Assembly: GCA_028023455.1 (NCBI GenBank)
Contig: JAQFVV010006306.1
Coordinates: forward strand, 1,393,001 to 1,457,000
Length of the DNA: 64,000 bases
Direction: 5' to 3'
Source: Epiperipatus broadwayi
Taxonomy: Eukaryota; Onychophora; Udeonychophora; Euonychophora; Peripatidae
Part shown: positions 22,407-32,329 of the stretch, piece after piece
Layout: each line of letters begins with the position of its first letter
How positions within the stretch are numbered: position 1 is the first letter of the stretch
Program-made: the position numbers and the translations under genes
The notes under the pieces: generated by a model
What the model saw: the letters and a program-made list of their open reading frames with translations, nothing else
Told to the model about the DNA's origin: nothing
Database searches by the model: none

Positions 22407-24698
22407 ATCATCCATAAATTGGAAGAATGAAGTGTAAAAGTTTTTTTTTTTTTACTTATATGTACGCATTTTATACAACATTTTAAAAAACATTATGAGA
22501 TAGGATTGATTTGGAAATATGCATACGACGATTTTTTTTTATTAGTTATATAATCCAACATAACAAATAATTATGTGATTCTTTTAAAATTTTCATGTTG
22601 AGGTATTCAAATATTGTCTAGTTAGATTGTATATGATTAAACATACAGAGCAATGAAGTAAGCAACTTTTCTTATGAGATAGTAAGATTGTTTAACTATT
22701 AATGAATTTTATTTATTGTTTTGTAAATGCAGATAGTTATTTTATCGATGTAAGATGTGGAAAAATCTTGAGAAATAATGTTGAGATAGTGGCTTGGAAG
22801 TACTATAGTTAGCAGGAAACCAAGATGATGTATATTTAAAATAGGATATGATAAGGAATGGGAATAATATTTAGTCTTTATGTGGTTATCAGCATAGTTA
22901 ACAAAGCCCTATGACTGATACACATTTTATTTGGACAGTGTTTATATTTCTTTAAATATTTGATGTTCTAATAAAGCTGAAGAAATAGCTTTAACATCGT
23001 CCCTGTACTAGAGGATATTAGGCAGATAAATGCCATACCTCTTCACACTGTGCCATGATTTTGAGATATGTTAAGAGTAATACTCTAGCTTTCTTCCTTA
23101 ATCCTATGCATCTGTTTTCGCTATCTTTATTTCATGTAACTGCATCGTTCAGTAAGATATATTTAAGAGAAATGATAAATAATTTAGAACTTAGGTTATG
23201 CTATCGTTTTGTATAAGATTGGTTTATTTGCTTAGAAGGAATAGGACGTTATAACTTAAAATTGAAGATCCAAAGTTTCCTAAGGAAAGAAAAGAATCAT
23301 AGACTATATTTTAAATTTTATTTCGGAAATGAAATATATATATTTTTTTTAAAATAAAGCATCTAAAAGATATTTTCTTTAAAGTGATAATAATTTTAAA
23401 TGCTTTAGTATTATTTTTTTTAAGAGAAAATAAGTATTGCATATTTTAAAATACAATAGTACAAAGTAAATTATGTAAACAATATGCATAGTATATTTTT
23501 TGTTTATTGATTAACAGAAATATATTAATGATTACACTTATATTAAACTAAAGTAAGGCTTAAAGAAGAATATATTATGATTAGTAAACATTGTGTGATA
23601 AATACTAAAATCTAGTACTGAATATTGGATAATATTTTGTATAACATCTTTGACTTTGCAAGATGAAATTTTTTTAATATTTTGAAAAGTCCATATTCAT
23701 TATAAAATTTTGTTTTCTATAGAATGTTTTCTAAGTATGAATTTTTTTAAAAAATAAGATAGTTTAATAATATTAAGGATAAAATGCTGTTGCTAATAAA
23801 GTAGATAAATTTATTTGTAATAAGTTAACCATAATGAGAAACCAAATAGTAACATTTTTTTTAACTTTGTCCTAAATCTAAATAAAGATATAATTGAAAT
23901 ATAAATTATTTTTTATATAACCCGGTAGATCAAACTGTAAAGTAAAAAGGTTAAGGATATCCACTGTAAATAGTGTAAATAAATTGTTTATTTATTTGTT
24001 GTTAGTAATAAACTTTGTTAAATTTTTGTTATTTAAAAAATTTTGTGTCCGAGTTATTTATTTCTCCACATCGCTGCATGAAAACACGATATATGCATAA
24101 TAATTGAAACAAATATATAATTTTGCACAAAAAGATAAATAGAGAATTATTTAAGAATTTAAATATTTTATTGGTATTCATTATAATTAGATAATCATAA
24201 TCTTACATTATTTTATTGGTCATAAATCAGTTATCACAATATTATATTAAATTATATGCTATCAGTTGCCACACATATTTTGTTTGTCAGATTATTAAAA
24301 TGCTACCACGAATTTATTATATCATTACATGAAGATATAAGATCATATTATATTATTTCATTATTTTATTATGGTAATAAAATTATAGTAAAAAGAAAAG
24401 ATATACAGAATTAGTTAAACAATGAAGAATATTATTACTGTTATTTATTATTATTATTAGTTTCAGTGTAGTAGATTATGACATAAAATCCCTTCTCATA
24501 TTTTACTACCGTATTTTAAAATTAACTTAGAATAAATTTTATGAACCTGAGATTATTTTATCGAGCTAGATTATTATTAAATAGAAGGTTAAGATTTAAT
24601 TATTAGTTTAATCTTAGTGAGTAGAAGTTATTAAAGTCATAAGAATACTATGAGTTTGTTATTTGAAATAGTAATAAGGGGAGATAGTGTTCTTATGC

Positions 24699-24734
24699 CA
24701 TTGAGGTAGTATCCTGTAGGATATTGGCTCAATG
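24699..24734 (+). other. Conserved LTR stem-loop (3' LTR copy)
   Basis: Identical to 16459-16494: CATTGAG/CTCAATG outer arms, G-G mismatch, 8-bp inner stem, TGTA loop. Both LTR copies keep it intact although they differ at dozens of other sites. Confidence 0.65.
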
Positions 24735-24947
24735 TAATCTCTCTTGTCACCTGTATTTTCACTTCAAGTCTCATGAAAATATTAAATATTTATTTAATTT
24801 ATTTTTATAAACTGAACCTTATTCGTATTGTAAATTTGAGCTAGTGAAACATTTTAATTTTAATGCTGAATATTTTAGTTATTAATTATTAACTGAGATA
24901 GAACCTGTTTTATTTTATACCATATATTATAAGGAAGTGAGGATGCA

Positions 24948-24968
24948 CGAGATGAAGGTCAGATTATG
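24948..24968 (+). other. 21 bp of internal sequence beyond the 3' LTR
   Basis: CGAGATGAAGGTCAGATTATG after GGATGCA repeats 16708-16728, the first internal bases after the 5' LTR. Satellite begins at 24969. A normal 3' LTR should end at CA and be followed directly by the target duplication. Confidence 0.6.
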
Positions 24969-27900
24969 AATCTTTGTAGAATACCATCGACCTCTGACAT
25001 ATTTCTGCTTTTCGTGTACTCTGTGAAGTCCTAGGATATTCAATTCATTGGATTAAAAATACCACGACAGGCCCAGAACTTTATCTATTGTATAACAATC
25101 AATTAGAAGCTCTGAAGTTTTCAGATATCCATATGTCTACCAATCCAGCTATCTAACTTAAAAAGGCATATGGGACTGAACTAAGTTCAGATACATCATA
25201 TATAATAGGTTTATCAATATAGAATCACCAAAACCTTAACAGCAAAAAATTAAATTACAGAAAAAAACCAAGTCAGATGTCCCATGACTTATATGTATAA
25301 GATTGGGTATACAAATGTTATATATAGAGCTCACAAAACAAACTCTTAACAATCTTTGTAGAATAACCTCAACCTCTTGATGTATTTCTGTTTTTTGTGT
25401 CATCAGTGAGGTCCTGGGATATTCAATCATTAGATTAAAAAAACCAGGACAAGCCCAGCACTTTATCTACTGTATAACAAATAATTAGAAACTGTGAAAT
25501 TTTTAGATATCCATATGTCTTCCAATCCAGGTATATGGGACGGAACTAAGTTCAGATACACTATATATTAATAGTGTTAGCAATATAAAATCACCAACAA
25601 CTTAACAGCAAAAAATAAAATTACAAACAAAATCCAAGTCAGATGTCACATGGCTTAATTTAATAAGCTTGGGTTTACAAATGTTATATATAGAGCTCAC
25701 AAAACAAAGTCATATCAATTTTTGTAGAATACACTCAACCACTGACATGTTTCTGCTTCTGGTGTCCTCAGTGAGGTCCTATGATAATCAATCATTAGAT
25801 TAAAAAACCAGGACAAGCCCAGCACTTTATCTATTGTATAATAATTAAATAGAAACTCTGAAGTTTTCAGATATCCATATGTCTTCCAATCCAGGTATCT
25901 AACATAAATAGGCAAATGGGAATGAACGAAGTTCACATACAACATATATTAATAGCTTTAGCAATATAGAATCACCAAAACCTTAACAGCAAAAAATTAA
26001 ATTAAAAAACAAAATCCAACTGAGATGTTACATGGCTTAATTTAATAAGCTTGTATTTACAAATGTTATATATACAGCTCACAAAAGAAACTCCTAACAA
26101 TGTTTGTACAATACCCTCAACCTTTGATGTATTTCTGCTTCTGGTGTACTCTGTGAAGTCCTAGGATATTCAATTCATTGGATTAAAAATACCATGACAG
26201 GCCCAGCACTTTATCTATTGTATAACAATCAATTAGAAACTCTGAAGTTTTCAGATATCCATCTAACTTGAAAAGGCATATGGGACTGAACTCAGTTCAG
26301 ATACATCATATATAATAAATTTATCAATATAGAATCAACAAAACCTTAACAGCAATAAATTAAATTACAGAAAAAATCCAAGTCAGATGTCCGATGACTT
26401 ATATGTATAAGATTGGGTATACTAATGTTATATATAGAGCTCACAAACCAAACTTTTAACATTCTTTGTAGAATAACCTCAACCTCCTGATGTATTTCTG
26501 TTTTTTGTGTCATCAGTGAGGTCCTGAAATAGTCAATCATTAGATTAGAAGAACCAGTACAAGCACAGCACTTTATCTATTGTATAACAATTAATTAGAA
26601 ACTCTATAGTTTTTAGACACCCATATGTCTTCCAATCCAGGTATCTAACATAAATAGGCATATGAAACTGAACTAAGTTCAGGTACACTATATATTAATA
26701 GTGTTAGCAATATAAAATCACCAACACCTTAACAGCAAAAAGTAAAATTACAACACGAAATCCAAGTCAGATGTCGAATGGCTTAATTTAATAAGCTTGT
26801 GTTTAGCTCACAAAACAAACTCATATCTATCTTTGTAGAATACACTCAACCTCTGACATATTTCTGATTTTGGTGTCCTCAGTGAGATCCTATGATATTC
26901 AATCATTAGACTAAAAATACCAGAACAAGTTCAGCACTTTATCTATTATATAATAATTAACTAAAAACTCTGAAGTTTTCTGAAATCCATATGTCTTCCA
27001 CTCCAGGTATATAATATAAATAGGCATATGGGACAGAACTAAGTTCAGATACACTATATATTAATAGCATTAGCAATATAAAATCACCAGCACCTTAACA
27101 ACAAAAAATAAAATGACAAAACTAAATCCAACTGAGATGTTACATGGTTTAATTTAATAAGCTTGTGTTTACAAATGTTATATATAGAGCTCACAAAACC
27201 AACTCATATCAATATTTGTAGAATACACTCAACCTCTGATGTATTTCTGCTTCTGGTGTTTTCAGTAAGGTCCTATGATATTCAATCATTGGAATAAAAA
27301 TACCACGAAAGGCCCAGACTTTATCGATTGTATAATAATTAATTCAAAGCTCTGAAGTTTTCAGATATCCATATGTCTTCCAATACAGCTATCTAACTTA
27401 AAAAAGCATATGGGACTGAACAAAGTTCAGATACATTTTATATAATAGATTCAGCAATATAGAATCACCAAAAGCTTAACAGCAAAAAATTAAATTACAA
27501 AACGAAATCCAAATCAGATGTCACATGGCTTAATAGAATAAGCTTGTGTTCACAAATGTTATATATAGAACTCAAAAAACAAACTCATATCAGTCTTTGT
27601 AGAATACCCTCAATCTCTGACAAATTTCTACTTCTCGTGTACTCAGTGAAGTCCTAGGATATTCAATCATTGGACTAAAAATACCATGACAGGCCCAGCA
27701 TTTTATCTATTGTATAATAATTAATTAGAAACTATGAAGTTTTCAGATATCCATATGTCTACCAATCCACTTATGTAACTTAGAAAACCATATGGGACTG
27801 AACTAAGATCAGATACATCATATATAATTGTTTTAGCAATATAGAATCACCAACACCTTAACAGCAAAAAATAAAATGATAAAACAAAATCCAAGTGAGA

Positions 27901-28359
27901 TGTTACATGGCTTAATTTAATAACCTTGTGTTTACAAATGTTATATATAGAGCTCACAAAACCAACTCATATCAATCTTTGTAAAATACACTCAACCTCT
28001 GATGTATTTCTGCTTCTGGTGTCCTCAGTGAGGTCCTATGATATTCATTCATTGGACTAGAAATACCATGCAGGTCCAGCACTTTATCTATTGTATAAAT
28101 AATTAATTAAAAACTCTGAAGTTTTCAGATATTCATATGTCTACCAATCCAGCTAAGTTAAAGAAGCATATGGGACTGAACTAAGTTTAGATACATCATA
28201 TATAATAAATAGGTTTAGCAATATAGAATCACCAAAACCTTAACAGCAAAAAATTAAATTACATAAAAAATCCAAGTCAGATGTGACATGGCTTAATTGC
28301 ATAAGCTTGTGTTTACAAATGTTATATAAGAACTCACAAAACAAACTCATATCAATCTT

Positions 28360-29675
28360 TGTAGAATACCCTTAACCTCTGAAATATTTCTGCTTCTTGT
28401 GTACTCAGTGAAGTCCTAGGATATTCAATCATTGGATTAAAAACACCACAACAGGCCCAGCACATTATCTATTATATAATAATTACTTAAAAACTTTGAA
28501 GTTTTCAGATATCCATATGTCTATGAATCCAGCTATCTAACTTAAAGAGGCATATGGGACTGAACTAAGTTCAGATACATCGTATATAATAGGTTGAGAA
28601 ATATAGAATTACCCAACCCTTAACAGCAAAAAATTAAATTACAAAAAAAAATCCAAGTCAGATTTGGATTACAAATGTTATATATAGAGCTGACAAAACA
28701 AACTCTTAACAATCTTTGTAGAAAACCCTCAACCTTTGACATATTTTTGCTTTTGGTGTACTCTATGAAGTCCTAGAATATTTAATTCGTTGGATTAAAA
28801 ATAACATGACAGGCCCAGCACTTTATCTATTGTATAATAATTAATTAGAAACTCAGAAGTTTTCAGATATCCATATGTCTTCTAATTTAGGTATCTAACA
28901 TAAATCGGCATATGGGACTGAACTAAGTTCAGATGCACAATATATTAACAGCTTTAGCAAAATAAAATCACCAAAACCTTAACAGCAAAAAATAAAATTA
29001 CAACACGAAATCCAACTCAGATGTCACATGGCTTAATTTAATAAGCTTGTGTTTACAAATGTTATAAATAGAGCTCACAAGACAAACTCATATCAATCTT
29101 TATAGAATACACTCAACCTCTGACATATTTCTGCTTCTCGTGTACTCAGTGAAGTTCTAAGATATTCAATCATTAAATTAAAAATACCATGACAGGCCCA
29201 GCACTTTATCTATTGTATAATAATTAATTAAAAACTCTTAAGTTTTTGGATATATCCATATGTCTACCAATCCACCAATCTAAATTACAGAGGCATATGT
29301 GACTGGACTAAGTTCAGATACATCATATATAATAGATTTAGCTGTATAGAAATAGCAAAATTTTAACAGCAAAAAATTAAATTAGAATAATAAAAATCTA
29401 AGTCAGATGTCCCATGACTTAATTGAATAAGATTGGTTTTCCAAAAGTCATATACAGAGCCCACAAAACAAACTCTTAACAATCTTTGTAGAATACCGTC
29501 AACCTCTGATGTATTTCTCCTCCTAATGTCTTAGTGAGGTCCTATGATATTCAATCATTAGATTAAAAAGACCAGTACAAGCCCAGCACTTTATCTATTG
29601 TATAACAAATAATTAGAAACTCTGAAATTTTCAGATATCCATATGACTTTCAATCCAGGTATCCAACATAAATAG
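28360..29675 (+). repeat. Multi-monomer block duplicated at 36425-37805
   Basis: Rare variants occur in the same order in both places: AACCTCTGAAATATTTCTGC, TATCTATGAATCCAGC or its variant, CATCGTATATAATAGG, CTCTATGAAGTCCTAG or its variant, ACTCAGAAGTTTTCAG, ATTAAC(A/G)GCTTTAGCAAAA, CCACCAATCTAA, GAATAATAAAAATCTAAG, AAAGTCATATACAGAGCCC, and the final CAGGTATCCAACATAAATAG. About 1.3 kb, or three to four monomers, was copied as one block. The partner at 37805 continues without the 3.2 kb insertion. Confidence 0.8.
29672..29675. repeat. Left target-site duplication ATAG
   Basis: ATAG at 29672-29675 and again at 32852-32855 brackets the 3.2 kb element. The unoccupied paralogous monomer has a single CATAAATAGGCATATGG at 37797-37813. 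Confidence 0.8.
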
Positions 29676-30304
29676 TGTACCAGTCAAAACATGTTTATCC
29701 ATCTAACATGAGCTGGAGCTCACAAAATATACTTCAAACCCAGTCAAGCCCAAGATTTAGGTCAGGGACCAGCCTGAATTCGAACCCACTCTCTAAACCC
29801 CAGATCAAACACCTAATGGATAACATAATAGTGATGGCACATGAGAATTAATTTTAAATCCGGCCGACTAGGAGAGCGGAGAAGACAATGAGACATCTAT
29901 TGACTATGACTAAACTAACATATATATCAACTAGGTTGTACATTTGGAAGTGGAGAAAAAGGAATTCGAACTACTCAAATAAGTTAGACAATAAAATTAT
30001 TTTAATATACTGACAAATTATTATACATTTATAAATAAATTATAGACATTAGTGTGTGCGTGAATGAGCAAGCGATTACATAGTGTCATTCACGCTATTA
30101 GTTCTCATATGCTCTTTATTAGCTAAATAATATATTACAAATAAACACACATCTTTGGTGGGTCTAATATTAAAATGCCAATCAGTATTAGAAAGAAGTT
30201 ACATAAAATTGCTATTAACGCTTTGGGTTATGGTTCTGAAACGTGGTGACTAACATATGATTGAGGGGAGCGTTCTGAAATTCATTATACATATGATATA
30301 AATT

Positions 30305-30332
30305 ATTTTCACGGCATTGAGGTCGTGAAAAT
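30305..30332. other. Hairpin, 9-bp perfect arms
   Basis: ATTTTCACG (30305-30313) and CGTGAAAAT (30324-30332) enclose a 10-nt loop. It lies inside the 3.2 kb element, with no T-run that would mark it as a terminator. Confidence 0.55.
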
Positions 30333-30700
30333 AAACAAAATACATTTGAAAACATTTGATTATATTTGAATCCATGACAAAATATTTAATGAAAATTATT
30401 TTAACAATAATAATAAGCCGAACGCTTTATTTTCCCCAAGGCATATAGATACTCTTAAATCGATATATATATATCACGACGGTGAGCTTGTATATGATTG
30501 AAATAAACTTAATTAATAAATAGAAGTAATTGGCATATATATATATATCTTTTAAACAAAGCTTAATTTTAATATTAGAGCATTAAAACTGGGCCATGAA
30601 GCAAAAGAGATAATAATAATAATACGAAGAAGTTTGCAGTGCTGACATAATAGTCTAAAAATAACTAAGAGGAAAAAGGTCGTGCTTCTGGATGAAAAAC

Positions 30701-30908
30701 GAAATGGATGGGCATAGCGTGTGCCAGACTTATGGGATCACCGCCAGTGGCCTTTTTATACGAAGAAATGGATGGGCATAGCGTGTGCCAGACTTATGGG
30801 TCACCGTTAGTGGCCTTTTTATACGAAGAAAGAATATGCATAGCGTGTGCCAGACTTAGGGAATCACCGCCAAAGGCATTTTATACGAAATAAATGGTCC
30901 TGCGTAGC
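30701..30908 (+). repeat. Minisatellite, three copies of about 64 bp plus a partial fourth
   Basis: Units start at 30701, 30765, 30828 and (partial) 30887. Each reads GAAATGGATGGGCATAGCGT or a variant, then GTGCCAGACTTA, GGG, TCACCG, GTGGCC or AAGGC, and TTTTATAC. It is distinctly GC-richer than its surroundings. A chance 61-codon ORF runs over it, but the unit lengths (64 and 63) break phase between copies, so it is not a protein repeat. Confidence 0.85.
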
Positions 30909-31475
30909 TTCAACTATCCTCAGGACAAGACTTGAGAAGAAATCTATGGGTTCGAAGTTGTCGTAACCCCCAGATTAAGAAGCATATATATATATAAAAC
31001 ACGAAGAGAGGCTAAATGACAGAAACGCAATAATGAATGAATGTTACTAAAAAAACATTGAATAAATTTTACAGCTTCAAAATAAATGACCCTTGTTTGG
31101 ATACTATAATATGCAATGCAATTATAATATATATATAGAGAGAGAGAATATTTCATTTACTAAAATATACTTGAAGATTTTATTTAGCAAAGGAAACATT
31201 AAGATTTAGATTTCAAATTAATAAAATATAAGTTAACAATTGAGTTAGTTAAAGAAACATTAAGATTTCCCCCATCCCTTTTTCTGCTAGTTAAAATAAA
31301 TCAATCTCACATTCGTTGATTTTTACAATAACTGAAATATTTAAATACAAGATTTGAAATTTTAAGAGTATGAAAAATGAAGTAAGATTAGCAGTTATAT
31401 ATATAAAACAATTAAGTTACCTTTCTTTAGAATTAAAGAAATAGTATTTTATAAGATTTCAAAGCGTTAATTAGA

Positions 31476-31516
31476 TTTAACTCTGGATTTACACCGGTAG
31501 AAAATCCAGAGTTAAA
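31476..31516. other. Hairpin, 15-bp perfect arms
   Basis: TTTAACTCTGGATTT (31476-31490) and AAATCCAGAGTTAAA (31502-31516) flank an 11-nt loop containing ACCGGT. It is the longest perfect short-range inverted repeat I found in the window. Confidence 0.75.
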
Positions 31517-32052
31517 CAAATCAATTTTTTATATTAAAAACGAACCTAAAATGTTGATTCATAAAACAATCTGGCGAACGTATTAATTTACAATGCATTA
31601 TATATGTATATTTAAAAGGGGACGTTAATAACCTTTTCATGAAGGTTTAGTTAAAAATGACAGAAAAGATTTTACAAAATTCAACTCATCAGATTGTTTT
31701 AGATTGGCATATCAATAACAGATATATAAATCAAATAATAAACACATATAAATAAATGACCGCACCAAAATTAAAGAGCATATAAGAGAGAATTAAATTT
31801 ATATAAATTATTTAAGAGCAAATTACATGTTATTTATATATATAAAAAGCAAAGTTAAAGAATACATGAGAAGAGATCTTGATAGATTATTTAGACTAAA
31901 TTGACTATTAGGTAGCGGCTTGAAATTTACCTTTCAATTTTGAAGAGTCCGATTTAAAATATTGCCCGTGCACGGCAGTTGAAAATGAAAGTTCTGCAAG
32001 CTTCTATTAACATTTTTAAAGTTCTCCATTCACTTTAGGGTAGCAGAATATT

Positions 32053-32118
32053 ATGGCCGCGGAAGACGACCCACAGGGGTCCGGAAGAGTGGTGGATTTA
32101 CTGCTACATCATTTTTAA
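32053..32118 (+). other. GC-rich island with a 21-codon ORF
   Basis: In DNA that is otherwise mostly A and T, 32053-32095 is GC-rich (ATGGCCGCGG, GACGACCCAC, GGGGTCCGG). It opens with an ATG and reads MAAEDDPQGSGRVVDLLLHHF then TAA. No function is recognised. The composition shift suggests a captured fragment or a constrained site; translation is unproven. Confidence 0.3.
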
Positions 32119-32298
32119 GTTTCAAGCAAACGAAATATGTTTATATTACCTCTCTATAAAAGTAGCTAATCTCTCAATAGTAGTTAATCTCCTCTTCAAT
32201 AGTAGTTCCATCTGATTCAAAATTCAGTCATTTTATACCTTTTCTTTTATCAGTTGTTTTTGAAGATGCAATTGTAAGATAACGTCCAAAAATAAATT

Positions 32299-32329
32299 CA
32301 AATCTATTTCCAGATTAGAAATAGATTTG
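32299..32329. other. Hairpin, 12-bp perfect arms
   Basis: CAAATCTATTTC (32299-32310) and GAAATAGATTTG (32318-32329) enclose a 7-nt loop, CAGATTA. It is the third strong hairpin in the 3.2 kb element. Confidence 0.65.

Larger units (their letters stand above)
19969..24947 (+). repeat. 3' LTR, about 4.98 kb, apparently complete
   Basis: It starts TGTACCC after the polypurine tract and ends GGATGCA. Its last about 2.7 kb is the direct-repeat partner of 14001-16707. Order within it: CCAAT and TATA boxes, a T-run at 21028-21044, the candidate mini-intron (22353-22406), the polyadenylation block near 23975-24015, and the stem-loop (24699-24734). At nearly 5 kb it is longer than the internal region (about 3.3 kb). 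A 68-codon ORF at 21242-21448 has no features and I do not regard it as a gene. The remainder is AT-rich non-coding sequence. Confidence 0.82.
14001..24968 (+). mobile_element. Gag-only Ty3/gypsy-like LTR retrotransposon, 5'-truncated, in satellite
   Basis: Two long direct repeats, 14001-16728 and 22235-24968, are about 98% identical by eye and offset by about 8.24 kb. They enclose a leader, a coiled-coil ORF, an integrase GPY/F remnant and a polypurine tract directly before TGTACCC at 19969. The element therefore reads partial 5' LTR, internal region, full 3' LTR. The left satellite flank ends ...TCATAT and the right begins AATCTTTGTAG. Together these restore the normal monomer order with at most one base lost. 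The left end starts about 2266 bp into the LTR. The right end carries 21 bp of internal sequence beyond the likely LTR end. Protease, reverse transcriptase and RNase H are absent. No clear target-site duplication is visible. Confidence 0.88.
24969..29675 (+). repeat. Satellite array block B
   Basis: About 12-13 monomers in the same orientation and phase as block A; it starts AATCTTTGTAG, continuing the monomer left at 14002. Units at 25000-25530 and 26090-26560 are close copies of each other and of 1290-1880 and 11895-12490, about 1.1 kb or three monomers apart. Small private deletions occur near 26805 (loss of the ACAAATGTTATATATAG box) and near 28663. It ends in CATAAATAG at the 3.2 kb insertion. 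No genes. Confidence 0.96.

Noticed and set aside
29770-29795. B-box-like GAATTCGAACCCACT suggesting a tRNA-derived SINE
   Set aside because: No A box at the right distance on either strand, no cloverleaf, and no poly-A or simple-repeat tail; the sequence lies inside a larger element with its own ends.
30708-30893. 61-codon ORF over the minisatellite of the 3.2 kb element
   Set aside because: The repeat unit is not a multiple of three, so copies are read in different frames; the opening is accidental.
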